From contig JAWOIX010000034.1 in assembly GCA_046484405.1 (NCBI GenBank), positions 1 through 64,000 of the forward strand: 64,000 nt of DNA. The letters run 5' to 3'. This document shows, one piece after another, positions 37,229-45,987 of the stretch. How positions within the stretch are numbered: position 1 is the stretch's first letter; every line of letters starts with the position of its first letter. This DNA comes from Pelovirga sp046484405 (lineage in GTDB: Bacteria > Desulfobacterota > Desulfuromonadia > Desulfuromonadales > Geopsychrobacteraceae). The notes beneath the pieces are model-generated. The model worked only from the letters and a program-made list of their open reading frames with translations, was not told the origin of the DNA and did not search any database. The position numbers were made by a program, and so were the translations under genes.

Positions 37229-37942
37229 ATGATAAGTTCCCTGCTGCTGGTCATCACGGCCTTCTTCACGTCGACCCTCACCGCTGTCGTTGGCCTGGGA
37301 GGCGGCCTGCTGCTGATCGCCATCATGCCCCTGGTGCTGCCGCCTGTCGCCGTTATTCCGGTGCATGGCATGGTCCAGCTGTGCAGTAACGCCAGCCGCG
37401 CCTGGTTCGGCCGCAGTGAACTGGTGATCCCCCTGCTGCTGCCCTTCGGCGCCGGGGTGCTGCTCGGCGGCATCGCCGGCTTTCCCGTCCTGCAATCCTA
37501 TCCGGTCACCTATCTGCCGCTGCCGCTGGGGCTGTTCATCCTTCTGCTGACCTGGCTCCCCCAGGGACCTGCGACACTGAAGCTGCCGGGCAAGTTCTTC
37601 ACCCTCGGTCTGGTCAATGGGTTTGTCACCCTCTTCGTCGGTGCCACCGGACCACTGAATATGCCGGTTCTGTTGCGTCACCGGCTCAGCAGCAGCCAGG
37701 CCGTCGCCACCATGGCGGCGCTGATGGTCATGGTGCATCTGGTCAAAATCACCATCTTCGGATTGATCGGCTTCGCCTTTGCCAGCTACCTGCCGCTGAT
37801 CAGCGCGATGATCGTTGCGGTCACCGCCGGCTCCTGGTGCGGTACCCGCCTGCGCCGCCGGACGCCCAACCGCTGGCTCCGGATTGCCATCAAGTGCCTG
37901 CTGACGGTGCTCGCCCTGCGGATGATCTGGACGGCACTCTAG
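37229..37942 (+). CDS. TSUP (TauE/SafE) family exporter
   Basis: The 237-aa protein has eight hydrophobic segments and the family hallmarks: VGLGGGLLLIAIM near the N-terminus and VGATGPLNMPVLL in the middle. Members move sulfite, sulfoacetate or other organic anions. AAGs of the ribosome-binding site are weak (GGGAG 13 bases upstream). Its TAG stop overlaps that of the convergent DUF2878 gene in the tetranucleotide CTAG. Confidence 0.8.
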   Translation: MISSLLLVITAFFTSTLTAVVGLGGGLLLIAIMPLVLPPVAVIPVHGMVQLCSNASRAWFGRSELVIPLLLPFGAGVLLGGIAGFPVLQSYPVTYLPLPLGLFILLLTWLPQGPATLKLPGKFFTLGLVNGFVTLFVGATGPLNMPVLLRHRLSSSQAVATMAALMVMVHLVKITIFGLIGFAFASYLPLISAMIVAVTAGSWCGTRLRRRTPNRWLRIAIKCLLTVLALRMIWTAL

Positions 37943-38460
37943 CGGCCATACCTCTTGAGTAGCGGCTGATCGGTAGCGACCACCAGCCGGCCGCCAAGAT
38001 GCAGCAGCAGCGGCACCAGCGCCCCCCACACCACCGCCAGCAGGACAATCGCCGCGGGGGTGGAAACACCGAACGCGGCAACCCCGAGACGCACCCCGGC
38101 AACATACGCCAGGGGCCCACCGCAGGCACCGCACACAACCGCCAGCCACGGGCGCGGCGCGAGCCAGCGCAGACTGTGGGTGAGCAGGGTCGCCAGGGCG
38201 ACCCAGATAAGCATCAACCAAAAGGGGAGGGGAAACCGGTCTTCGACAAAAACAAAGACCCCGATCTGCCGCAGCAAGCCATCCACCAGCACGCCGATCA
38301 GCAACACCACCAGCGCCAGCAGCAGGTCACTTTGCGGCCGCGGGCTGAGAAAAAAGTGAGCGGTCAGCACCAGCAGACCCAGCCACACCAGCCCTTCACC
38401 GCCGAGCACGGCAATGAACCAGACCAGCTGGTAGATGGCGATGTTCAACAGCGGGTTCAT
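37939..38460 (-). CDS. DUF2878 membrane protein
   Basis: The 173-aa protein has five or six hydrophobic helices with short polar loops (QLVWFIAVLGGEGLVWLGLL; VLLIGVLVDGLLRQIGVFVF). This matches DUF2878, often found in the same conserved operon as CFA-synthase-like and DUF1365 genes. Function is unknown; an inner-membrane lipid-handling role is inference. The start at 38460 overlaps the CFA gene stop by 4 bases. It is the last gene of the eight-gene operon. Confidence 0.75.
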   Translation of the reverse strand: MNPLLNIAIYQLVWFIAVLGGEGLVWLGLLVLTAHFFLSPRPQSDLLLALVVLLIGVLVDGLLRQIGVFVFVEDRFPLPFWLMLIWVALATLLTHSLRWLAPRPWLAVVCGACGGPLAYVAGVRLGVAAFGVSTPAAIVLLAVVWGALVPLLLHLGGRLVVATDQPLLKRYGR

Positions 38461-39716
38461 GGGCGCGGCAGCGGCGCACGGTGGCCGGGACGCGTGGCCG
38501 TGAGCTGAATAACGCTGATGCTCCGTTCGGCAAAGCCGCCCTCGCAATAGCACAGATAGAACTCCCACAGCCGTCTGAAGCGCTCATCATAGCCCTGCCC
38601 CTCCAACTGCGCGAATGACGCATGGAAACGTTCACGCCAGTCGCGCAGGGTCCGGGCATAGTCGAGGCCGAAATCCTCGATGTTGCGCACGACCATATCG
38701 GTATGGCCGGCGATCACGTCCAGCAGCTGCCGGTTGGCGGTCAGGCAGCCACCGGGGAAGATATACTCCTGGATGAAATCGACGCTGTTGACATAGCGCT
38801 TGAACAGCTGATCCTTGATGGTGATGGTCTGCAGCAGCAGCATGCCGTCCTCTTTGAGCAGAGCGGCGCACTGGGCGAAAAAACGCGGCAGGTAGCGATG
38901 GCCGACCGCCTCGATCATTTCCAGGCTGACGAGTTTATCGTACTGCCCGACAAGTTCACGATAATCCTGCTTGAGCAGGGTGATGCGCCCGGCCAGACCG
39001 GCCCGGTCGATACGCTCGCGCGCTTCCTGGTACTGGGCATCGGAGATTGTCGTGGTGGTGACATGACAGCCATAGTGGGTCGCAGCGTAAATGGCAAACC
39101 CGCCCCAGCCGCTGCCGATCTCAATGACCCGGTCATCCGGGCGCAGATCCAGCTTGCGACAGACATGCTCAAGTTTATAGAGGGCGGCCTCTTCGAGGGT
39201 ACTGTCGGCGGCAGGATAGATCGCCGCGGAATACATCATCGTCGGATCAAGAAAGCTGCGGTACATGTCATTGCCCAGGTCATAGTGGGCGAGGATGTTC
39301 TGCTTCGCACCGGTCCGGCTGTTCGGCCGCAGCAGGTGACGCAGCCGATGCCAGGGACGGGTCAGCCAGGCGAGGCGTTCTTCCATGGCATCGAGCAAGG
39401 CGCTGTTCCGCGCGATGATCCGGACCAGGGTGGTCAGGCAGCTGGCATCCCAGTACCCGGCGATATAAGCCTCTCCCGCACCGATGGAACCGCCAAACAG
39501 AATCCTGGAGTAAAACGCCGGGTGATGAACCCGGATGGTGACGTGAAACTCTTCATCACTGCCGAAGGTTGTGCGCTGTTCCCCCTCGACCAGGGTGATC
39601 CGGCCATACTCAAGCCGCTGCAGCAGGAGGTGGAAAACTCTGCGCGACCAGTTCTGCATCTTGCTGCCGGTCCGCGGCTCGGCGAGCAGGGCCCGGGATG
39701 TTGTTGAGGTGATCAT
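38457..39716 (-). CDS. Cyclopropane-fatty-acid synthase-like methyltransferase
   Basis: The 419-aa SAM-dependent enzyme has the CFA-synthase fold: HYDLGNDMYRSFLDP, YSAAIYP, the SAM loop EIGSGWGGFAIYAA, and EMIEAVGHRY, ending in CYCEGGFAERSISVIQL. It acts on unsaturated acyl chains of membrane phospholipids at the membrane surface. In this operon type it may add a methyl group rather than close a ring; Rhodobacter homologues act in furan fatty acid synthesis. It is coupled to DUF1365 and DUF2878 by 4-base overlaps on both sides. Confidence 0.9.
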   Translation of the reverse strand: MITSTTSRALLAEPRTGSKMQNWSRRVFHLLLQRLEYGRITLVEGEQRTTFGSDEEFHVTIRVHHPAFYSRILFGGSIGAGEAYIAGYWDASCLTTLVRIIARNSALLDAMEERLAWLTRPWHRLRHLLRPNSRTGAKQNILAHYDLGNDMYRSFLDPTMMYSAAIYPAADSTLEEAALYKLEHVCRKLDLRPDDRVIEIGSGWGGFAIYAATHYGCHVTTTTISDAQYQEARERIDRAGLAGRITLLKQDYRELVGQYDKLVSLEMIEAVGHRYLPRFFAQCAALLKEDGMLLLQTITIKDQLFKRYVNSVDFIQEYIFPGGCLTANRQLLDVIAGHTDMVVRNIEDFGLDYARTLRDWRERFHASFAQLEGQGYDERFRRLWEFYLCYCEGGFAERSISVIQLTATRPGHRAPLPRP

Positions 39717-40450
39717 CGGGTCTCCTTTCGATAGGGAACGTAGGGGACTTTTTTCAGATAGAGGCGCAGCGCCTGCCAGTAGATGCCGGCCAGAATCGAC
39801 AGGGTCATCACCGGTCTGGTCAGCAACTGGGCACGGACCGACATCCGGCTCATGGGTTGCCGTATCAGGTTCAGGGCCGCGCGAAACAGGTGGCCACGCT
39901 GATCGTCCACGTCGATGACGATCCTGACCGACTCCCCCGGCGGGTCGATTTCCCAGCGATAGTGCTGGTCAACGGGATTGAACGGGGAAACATAAAACTC
40001 TTTCGGGTTTTCGCGCCGGCTGTGCCCGGCATCCAGCAGGTGGGCATAGTGATGGCGCTCGTTCCAGGGGGTATTCGCCACCTCGGCCAGCATATGGGTA
40101 CAGAGCCCGTCTGTGTCGTAACCGAAATAAAAGTTGACCGGGCTGAAATACAGACCCAGGGTGCGCAGGTTGAGCAGCCCGCAGACCCGGCCGCTGACCG
40201 GCTCTCCGGTTAACTCGAACATCCGCTGCTTGACGCTCTGGTGCAACGGTTGCTCTGCCGGTCCCAGATAGTCGGAACGGCGGAAGCGGCTCAGGGCACA
40301 GCGGCGGACAGAAAACCAGCGCCCCAGGTCGGGCAGGGACTCCACCCGATCCAGGTCCAGGAACCACATGAAGAAGGGATAGGAAAAACTGTGGCGCCGC
40401 GGGATAAAGCGCTGGTGGGCGACCCGTCCGACGTAGATGGCGGCGTTCAT
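39713..40450 (-). CDS. DUF1365 protein
   Basis: The 245-aa protein matches the DUF1365 family: AAIYVGRVAHQRFIPRRHSFSYPFFMWFLDLD at the start, NPVDQHYRW, FYVSPFNP and a C-terminal hydrophobic helix (VMTLSILAGIYWQALRLYLKK). The family is always seen beside the FAD protein and CFA-like methyltransferase. No catalytic residues are defined. Starts at 40450, overlapping the FAD gene stop; the CFA gene overlaps its end. Confidence 0.85.
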   Translation of the reverse strand: MNAAIYVGRVAHQRFIPRRHSFSYPFFMWFLDLDRVESLPDLGRWFSVRRCALSRFRRSDYLGPAEQPLHQSVKQRMFELTGEPVSGRVCGLLNLRTLGLYFSPVNFYFGYDTDGLCTHMLAEVANTPWNERHHYAHLLDAGHSRRENPKEFYVSPFNPVDQHYRWEIDPPGESVRIVIDVDDQRGHLFRAALNLIRQPMSRMSVRAQLLTRPVMTLSILAGIYWQALRLYLKKVPYVPYRKETR

Positions 40451-41685
40451 GGCTCCACCCCCAGAGCGGCACACACGCGCAGGGCGCTCTGCACGCCGTC
40501 TTCGTGGAAACCGTTGCGCCACCAGGCACCGCAGTAATGGATCCCGTGGACCCCGGAGATCTCCTCCCAGCACTGCTGCGCCGCCACCGCTGGCGGATCG
40601 AAGACCGGGTGCGCATACTGAAACTGCCCGAGTACGTATTCGGTCGGGATCTCTTCATTGAGACTCACCAGGTAAGCGTGTTTGCTCTGCAGCCGCTGCA
40701 GGCGATTCATGTAATAGGTGACCGTTGAGCAGCCCTGGCCGGGACGCCGCAGATGATAGTTCCAGCTCGCCCAGGCACGGCGGTTCTGCGGCAGCCAGCG
40801 GCGATCGGTGTGCAGCACCACGCGGTTGTCGCTGAACCGGAAGGCGCCCAGAACCCGGCGTTCTGCCGCACTGGGGCGCTCCAGAAGCTGCAGCGCCTGG
40901 TCGGCGTGGCAGGCCACTACAACCGCGTCGAAATGGTGCTCCCGAGCACCGGCAACCAGCCGTACACCCGTCGGTGTCGGGCTGATGCTTTCAACGGCCT
41001 GTCCCAGCTGAAGGGCATCACGAAACGGTTTTATCAGCGGCTCAAGGTAGCTGCGCGATCCACCAACGATCGTATACCACTGCGGCCGATCGGTCAGGTC
41101 GAGCAAACCGTGGTTGTCGAAAAAGCGGACAAAAAACTGCAGGGGAAACGCCCGGGTCTGTTCCAGGTCGGTCGACCAGATGGCCGAAATCATCGGCAGC
41201 AGATAGTTGTCGATAAACAGGGAGCCATAATGCTGCCGGTCAAGAAATTCGCCCAGGGTCAAAGCGGCAGAGCCGGTGGCCGCCGCGCTGCGGACCTGAC
41301 GATTGAAGCGGACGATATCGGCCAGCATCCGCCAGAAGCGTGGTTTGACCAGGTTGCGCCGCTGGGCAAACAGGCTGTTCAGGTTGTTGCCGTTATATTC
41401 CAGGCCGAGCTGCGCGTTGCTGACGGAAAAGCTCATCTCGGTCGGCTGCCTGGCAACCCCGAGTTCATCCAGCAGACGTATAAAACCCGGATAGGTGCGA
41501 TCGTTGAAAACGATAAAACCGGTATCAATCGAACGCTCTTCCCCCTGCCAGCTGACGTCCACGGTATGGGTATGACCACCGGGACGGCTGTCTGCCTCGA
41601 ACAGGGTCACGCGGTACCGGCGACTGAGGTAATAGGCACTGGTCAGACCGGCAATGCCGGATCCGACAACGGCGATATCCTTCAT
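40447..41685 (-). CDS. FAD-dependent amine-oxidase-like protein
   Basis: The 412-aa flavoprotein has the dinucleotide motif AVVGSGIAGLTSAYYLSRRYRVTLFEAD (GxGxxG with E) at the N-terminus, the RPGGHTHTV flavin loop, and a C-terminal GIHYCGAWW with FHEDGVQSAL typical of the amine oxidase/desaturase-like superfamily. In the operon it could oxidise a methylated acyl chain; substrate is inferred only. It overlaps the SDR and DUF1365 genes by 4 bases each. Confidence 0.85.
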   Translation of the reverse strand: MKDIAVVGSGIAGLTSAYYLSRRYRVTLFEADSRPGGHTHTVDVSWQGEERSIDTGFIVFNDRTYPGFIRLLDELGVARQPTEMSFSVSNAQLGLEYNGNNLNSLFAQRRNLVKPRFWRMLADIVRFNRQVRSAAATGSAALTLGEFLDRQHYGSLFIDNYLLPMISAIWSTDLEQTRAFPLQFFVRFFDNHGLLDLTDRPQWYTIVGGSRSYLEPLIKPFRDALQLGQAVESISPTPTGVRLVAGAREHHFDAVVVACHADQALQLLERPSAAERRVLGAFRFSDNRVVLHTDRRWLPQNRRAWASWNYHLRRPGQGCSTVTYYMNRLQRLQSKHAYLVSLNEEIPTEYVLGQFQYAHPVFDPPAVAAQQCWEEISGVHGIHYCGAWWRNGFHEDGVQSALRVCAALGVEP

Positions 41686-42401
41686 GATCTGATCATCCTT
41701 TGGGCAAGTTTGAGCCAGAGGCCCCGCGGCAACAGGGAGAGGGCCTTGAGGCTTAAGGTGAAACGTCTGGGGAAATGAATCTCGGCGGCGGCGGCGGCGA
41801 TGCCACGGCGGATGACCGCGCTGGCATCGCTGACGCTGACCAGGCAGGGCATGGGGAAGTCATTTTTACCGGTCAGCGGCGTCTCGACAAAGCCGGGAGC
41901 CACCAGGCTGACCCGGATCCCTTCCGCTGCCAGGGTGATGCGCAGGGTCTCCAGCAGATAGGCGACCGCCGCCTTGGAAGCGCCATAGGCTTCGGCGCGC
42001 GGCAGGGGCAGATAAGCGGCGGAGGACCCGATGCCGACCAGCTGGGGGGCGGCACTGCGCCGCAGGGCCGGCAATACCCCTTCAATGGTATGTCCCATGG
42101 TCTCAACATTGGCGCGCATCACCCGGGCGAGCAGGGCACTGTCGAACACGGGCAGATCCATGTACTCGCAGTTGCCCGCCGAAAGAATCGCCAGATCGAT
42201 GGTGTCAAGGTGGCTGAACCAGTTAAGAGTCTGCTGACGATCGGTCAGATCGACCTGCCCGGTGTGTATGCCTTCTGCCTGCAATGCTGCCAGAACCGAG
42301 GCATTGCGACCAACGGCCCAGACCTGGTGACCTGCTGCCTGGTAATCGCGCGCCAGCTGGTGACCGATCCCCGAAGTTGCACCGGTAATCAGAACATTCA
42401 T
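41682..42401 (-). CDS. Short-chain dehydrogenase/reductase
   Basis: The 239-aa SDR has the cofactor motif TGATSGIG at residues 6-13, the NNAG-like SAGNCEYM region, and catalytic Ser, Tyr, Lys in GSSAAY and YGASKAAV. It probably reduces or oxidises a carbonyl or alcohol formed in the lipid pathway, using NAD(P). It overlaps the FAD gene stop and the SnoaL gene by 4 bases each. Confidence 0.88.
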   Translation of the reverse strand: MNVLITGATSGIGHQLARDYQAAGHQVWAVGRNASVLAALQAEGIHTGQVDLTDRQQTLNWFSHLDTIDLAILSAGNCEYMDLPVFDSALLARVMRANVETMGHTIEGVLPALRRSAAPQLVGIGSSAAYLPLPRAEAYGASKAAVAYLLETLRITLAAEGIRVSLVAPGFVETPLTGKNDFPMPCLVSVSDASAVIRRGIAAAAAEIHFPRRFTLSLKALSLLPRGLWLKLAQRMIRS

Positions 42402-42820
42402 CGGGCGAACCTCCTTTTGATCGCACGGACAAGCCCGCCGAGGACAGGCAGCTGCTCGTAGAGCAAGGCCCCCAGATCGAAATAATCACGGTGACGGTCG
42501 ACCAGCCCGCTGGCGGTGAAATGCAGGCAGCTGATCCCGGGCACGCGGACCAGCCTGCCCCGCGCAAGGCGCGGGTGACGCAGGGACATCCACCACTCCA
42601 CAAAAACCTGATCACCAACCCGGTACTGGCTGTGAAATTCAAAACGGATCTCTGTCACGTTGGCGTAAAGTTCGACAAAGTAGGCTTTCAACTCCGGCAG
42701 CCCGGCGACGCTGTGAGCGGGGTCAACAAACTGGATGTCGGCGCTGTAGATCTGCTCAAGGAGCTCGAGATTGTCGCGACCCAGCCGCTGGTAGGTCGAC
42801 AGAAAGTTATCCAGGGACAT
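42398..42820 (-). CDS. SnoaL/NTF2-like protein
   Basis: The 140-aa protein has the alpha+beta NTF2 cone with a helix start (LDNFLSTYQRLGRDNLELLEQIYSADIQFVDP) and a beta-rich end (FHSQYRVGDQVFVEWWM; FTASGLVDRHRDYFDLG). Such proteins act as isomerases or binding domains for hydrophobic substrates. No catalytic residues are assigned. The gene lies 2 bases after the chalcone-isomerase-like gene. Confidence 0.78.
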   Translation of the reverse strand: MSLDNFLSTYQRLGRDNLELLEQIYSADIQFVDPAHSVAGLPELKAYFVELYANVTEIRFEFHSQYRVGDQVFVEWWMSLRHPRLARGRLVRVPGISCLHFTASGLVDRHRDYFDLGALLYEQLPVLGGLVRAIKRRFAR

Positions 42821-42822
42821 GC

Positions 42823-43386
42823 TCAGTCTCCTTGCTTCGGGGTATTGTCGAGCAGTTGCCGACGCAGCTCAGTGCTGAGCGGTTGCTGTTCTCCCAGCCA
42901 GATACCGCTGTAGATCCTGGCGAATTCCGCCGAATCAATGGTGACCAGCACCTCATCATTGAGAATCAGGGCGGTCGAGCGGGTAGCGGCGTGATAGCAG
43001 AGCCCGTAATGATCGCCCTTTTTGACGTCGCGATAGCTCTGGTGCAACCGGGTGATCAGCGGCGCCACGCGGGCGAGAGTCTGCTGCGTATGCTGCCGCG
43101 CCAGAATCGTGTCTGCAGCCTTGATAAAATCGTCTGCCGCCAGTGCCACCCGGTAGTGCAGGCGCAGACAGAAGGAACTGGTGGCGGCAAGAATGTCTTC
43201 CGTGCGTGCCGCCGCCGGGGCAAGGAGCTCGGCACGGTAAACCCGGATCACTCCCATGTAGCGCACTTCCCCTGCGCCGACCAGTTCGAGACCGGCAAAG
43301 GGATCGGCAAAGGGATCAGCAGTCGCCGGCGCTGCCGCCAGAACCAGCAAGATCCCCAGCAGCAGCACAGCAGAACGCCCGTTCAT
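42823..43386 (-). CDS. Chalcone-isomerase-like periplasmic protein
   Basis: The 187-aa protein has a cleavable signal (LLLGILLVLAAAPATA) and a domain with GEVRYMGVIRVYRAELLAP and SAEFARIYSGIWLG, resembling the bacterial chalcone-isomerase-like (CHASRT) family. Such domains are reported to bind fatty acids. A tandem 12-base repeat encodes DPFADPFA after the signal. Located between the DUF3833 and SnoaL genes with 2-3 base spacing. Confidence 0.75.
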   Translation of the reverse strand: MNGRSAVLLLGILLVLAAAPATADPFADPFAGLELVGAGEVRYMGVIRVYRAELLAPAAARTEDILAATSSFCLRLHYRVALAADDFIKAADTILARQHTQQTLARVAPLITRLHQSYRDVKKGDHYGLCYHAATRSTALILNDEVLVTIDSAEFARIYSGIWLGEQQPLSTELRRQLLDNTPKQGD

Positions 43387-43389
43387 CGG

Positions 43390-43950
43390 CTACTCCTGCG
43401 CCACAGCGGCGGGCTTGGCAAAAGCAATGGTCACCTCGGCCAGGCGGAAGCCGAATTTTGACATGGTGGCCCGGTTTAGCAGCAGATGATCCTCCTGGAG
43501 GAACATCCAGTCGTCAAACCTGACCGTCCAGGTGGATCCGCGCGCTTCAAGTTCGAGCAGATAGCGCCAGTTCAGCGCGTTGCCATGGGAACGACCCGCG
43601 GCCATGCCGATGACATCGGCGGCCCGGCCGGAATACCGCTGTCCAGCGCTGCGCCCGATGGTCCAGATCCGCTCACTGCGCTCGCCATCGCTCCAGGTAA
43701 ACTGTTCATCAAGCACCAGTTCCCCGGCATCATTCACGGTTCCCGTGATATCGACAACAAACTGCCGGAGCACCCGCCCCCGGCGATCCTGAACCATGCC
43801 CCAGCCACGCGTTTCACCGGCAAAATAGCTGTACAGATCAAGCTCCAAAGACGATCCGGCGTAGCGTTTGACATCGACGGTGGAGCAACCGGTGAGGGCC
43901 AGCAGCAGCACCAGCAGACCGGCAACATGATTGATTCTGACCCTGTTCAT
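43390..43950 (-). CDS. DUF3833 lipoprotein
   Basis: The 186-aa product has a lipoprotein signal with lipobox LTGC (Cys about residue 22) and a beta-barrel-like body (LDLYSYFAGETRGWG; FTWSDGERSERIW) typical of DUF3833, a lipocalin-like family. It is the first gene of the operon and probably lies on the outer or inner membrane, perhaps moving lipid. The TSS is about 50 bases upstream. Confidence 0.78.
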   Translation of the reverse strand: MNRVRINHVAGLLVLLLALTGCSTVDVKRYAGSSLELDLYSYFAGETRGWGMVQDRRGRVLRQFVVDITGTVNDAGELVLDEQFTWSDGERSERIWTIGRSAGQRYSGRAADVIGMAAGRSHGNALNWRYLLELEARGSTWTVRFDDWMFLQEDHLLLNRATMSKFGFRLAEVTIAFAKPAAVAQE

Positions 43951-44009
43951 CAGCTGTACCTCGCTGGCAAAACAAATTATCCCTCAGAAAAATAACTGAC
44001 CATATTGGT

Positions 44010-44038
44010 AATATATTCAGTGTTTGTGTTTTTGTCTA
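44010..44038 (-). promoter_or_regulatory. Promoter of the eight-gene lipid operon
   Basis: On the minus strand TAGACA (44038-44033) and TATATT (44015-44010) are 17 bases apart in an AT-rich stretch about 55 bases before the DUF3833 start. It is a sigma70-type promoter; a sigmaE/RpoE-like element expected in Rhodobacter-like operons is not visible. Confidence 0.6.
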
Positions 44039-44166
44039 GGACAAAATTTAGAATCCACGCGGATGCGCAGTCAAGGCCTCAATGAAGCAGGTCAGGCATC
44101 CGTTTCCGGCTGCAGTTCCCTGGTGTCACCACGGTATTATCGAGAGAGTGCGGGAAAAACGCTATG

Positions 44167-44189
44167 AAAAAGCCCGGCGAACGCCGGGC
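44167..44189 (-). terminator. Terminator of the flavodoxin transcript
   Basis: On the minus strand the stem GCCCGGC/GCCGGGC (7 bp, 4-base loop, 44172-44189) is followed by TTTTT. A second GC hairpin (44223-44249) lies between it and the flavodoxin stop. The rest of the 323-base gap up to 43951, apart from the promoter, holds no recognisable gene. Confidence 0.75.
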
Positions 44190-44273
44190 CCTCGCGAGGA
44201 ACGCTCGTAAAAGCTGGCCTCGCCACCGGAGGCTTGGTGCGGCCGGTGGGGACAGCAACGGCTGGGGAAAGGG

Positions 44274-44780
44274 TTAGAGCCCGGCTTCCTGCTCAAGTTG
44301 AGCGGCCCAGGCAACCAGCCGCTCCTCGGTCAGGTCGGGCTGGTTTTCGGCGTCGAGAGCAAGACCGAGGAAGAAGTCCCCCGCCACCGCGGTCGAGGCG
44401 CTGTAGTCGTATCCCTGATCAGGCCACAGGCCGATGATGGTCGCCCCGGCAGCGACAGCAACATCATGCAGGATCCGGATGGCATCGACAAACGCCGCCG
44501 GGTAACCAGCCTGATCACCAAAACCATAGAGGGCCACTTTTTTCCCGCTCAGATTGGCGTCACGCAGGCACTCGAGGGAGTCATTCCAGTCATCCTGCAG
44601 GCGATCCCCTTCGGCACACCAGCTCGAGGTACCGAGGATCAGCAGATCACAGGATTCGAAATCCGGCCGGTTGGCCTGCGCAACCGGATAGAGCCGCGCA
44701 GTGCTCAGCAGTTCTGCCAGCCGCCTGGCGGCAGCGGCGGTGTTGCCGGTGGTACTGCCGTAAAAAATTCCTGTCCTCAT
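44274..44780 (-). CDS. fldA: Flavodoxin (long chain)
   Basis: The 168-aa FMN protein has the phosphate-binding loop GSTTGNT at residues 8-14, the LGTSSWCAEGD FMN-stacking region and GFGDQAGYPAAFVDAI. An extended loop makes it a long-chain type. Flavodoxin replaces ferredoxin under iron limitation, and it lies 133 bases downstream of the iron importer genes on the same strand, suggesting co-regulation. AAGGAGAAGG precedes the ATG at 44780. Confidence 0.93.
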   Translation of the reverse strand: MRTGIFYGSTTGNTAAAARRLAELLSTARLYPVAQANRPDFESCDLLILGTSSWCAEGDRLQDDWNDSLECLRDANLSGKKVALYGFGDQAGYPAAFVDAIRILHDVAVAAGATIIGLWPDQGYDYSASTAVAGDFFLGLALDAENQPDLTEERLVAWAAQLEQEAGL

Positions 44781-44913
44781 GCCCTTCTCCTTGCTGGTCA
44801 AAAAGAGGTACGGCGCTAAAGGATCGCAGCTGCCGACGATCGTCTGCCGCACCGGAATCAGGGTTCATCATACTCCGGAAAGGTCGTGGCGCAACAGTCT
44901 GTCCGGAAAAAAA

Positions 44914-45987
44914 TCAATCCTGCAGAACCACCCCGGGGTGGACCAGGCGCAGGCTCACCGGCTCTCCCAGGTTCAGGGTGCAGTAGAACGGGGAAAGAAC
45001 CTTATAGTCCTGGCCGCGGTAGGCAACCTCGTAATAACAGTCGGGCCCGCGAAATTCACGGGTGATAATCGTCCCCTCCCCCTTTGGATCAAAGACCAGC
45101 TCCAGGTGTTCAGGGCGGACCGACACCCAGAAGGTGCCGCTTTTGTTGACCGTCGTTGTCATCGTGCCCAGAGGGGTCGTGGCAACGCCGTCGGCCAGCT
45201 CCGCCCGCACCAGATTGGTGTGCCCGAGGAACTCGGCCACCTGGGCATTGTCGGGCTGCTGATAAATCCGTTCCGGGGTGTCGAGCTGGCACAGCCGTCC
45301 CGCCGTCATCATGCCGACCTGGTCGGCAAAACTCAGCGCCTCGGCCTGATCATGGGTCACCAGGATGACCGTCACGCCGGCGTCCTTGAGGAGCCGCCGC
45401 ATCTCGTTGCGGGTACTGTTGCGCAGCGCCGCATCGAGGTTGGAAAAAGGCTCATCGAGCAGAAGCAGGTCGGGCTCAGCGGCCAGCGTCCGGGCCAGGG
45501 CGACGCGCTGTTGCTGGCCGCCGGAAAGCTGATGGGGGTAGCGCTGTTCGAGTCCTTCCAGAGCCATCAGCCGGGTCCACTTGCCGAGCCGGGCGGCGCG
45601 CTCGCGGCGCGGCACCAGGCGCATGCCGAAAGTGATATTCTGCGCCACCGTCATATGCGGGAACAGAGCATAATCCTGAAAGACGATGCCGATCCTGCGC
45701 TGCTGTGGCGGCAGGCCGCTCACCTCGCGGCCATGCAGGTAGATCTCCCCCTGGTCGGGGGTTTCAAAGCCCGCGATCATTCTTAAAGTGGTGGTTTTGC
45801 CGCAGCCGCTCGGCCCGAGCAGGGCCAGGATATCTCCCTGGTGGAGAACAAAGGAAAGATCATCCACCACCGCGGCGCCGGCCCCGAAATGCTTGGTCAA
45901 ACCACGCACACGAATCTGCTCGGGGCGATCATCGGCAGGGAACTGGAAGGAGGGGATCCGGTCGGTCACTGTCGCTTGCATTTTCAT
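44914..45987 (-). CDS. fbpC: Iron(III) ABC transporter, ATP-binding subunit
   Basis: The 357-aa ATPase has Walker A GPSGCGKT at residues 58-65, signature LSGGQQQRVALAR, Walker B LLLLDEPFSNLD, the switch His in LVTHDQAEA, and a C-terminal TOBE domain, the layout of the CUT1/Fbp/Pot group. Gene order with FbpB- and FbpA-like proteins points to ferric iron import. The start overlaps the permease stop by 4 bases. Confidence 0.9.
   Translation of the reverse strand: MKMQATVTDRIPSFQFPADDRPEQIRVRGLTKHFGAGAAVVDDLSFVLHQGDILALLGPSGCGKTTTLRMIAGFETPDQGEIYLHGREVSGLPPQQRRIGIVFQDYALFPHMTVAQNITFGMRLVPRRERAARLGKWTRLMALEGLEQRYPHQLSGGQQQRVALARTLAAEPDLLLLDEPFSNLDAALRNSTRNEMRRLLKDAGVTVILVTHDQAEALSFADQVGMMTAGRLCQLDTPERIYQQPDNAQVAEFLGHTNLVRAELADGVATTPLGTMTTTVNKSGTFWVSVRPEHLELVFDPKGEGTIITREFRGPDCYYEVAYRGQDYKVLSPFYCTLNLGEPVSLRLVHPGVVLQD

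Noticed and set aside
37134..37232. 32-aa frame overlapping the glycosyltransferase stop
   Set aside because: Short, no helix or motif; start overlap alone is weak evidence.
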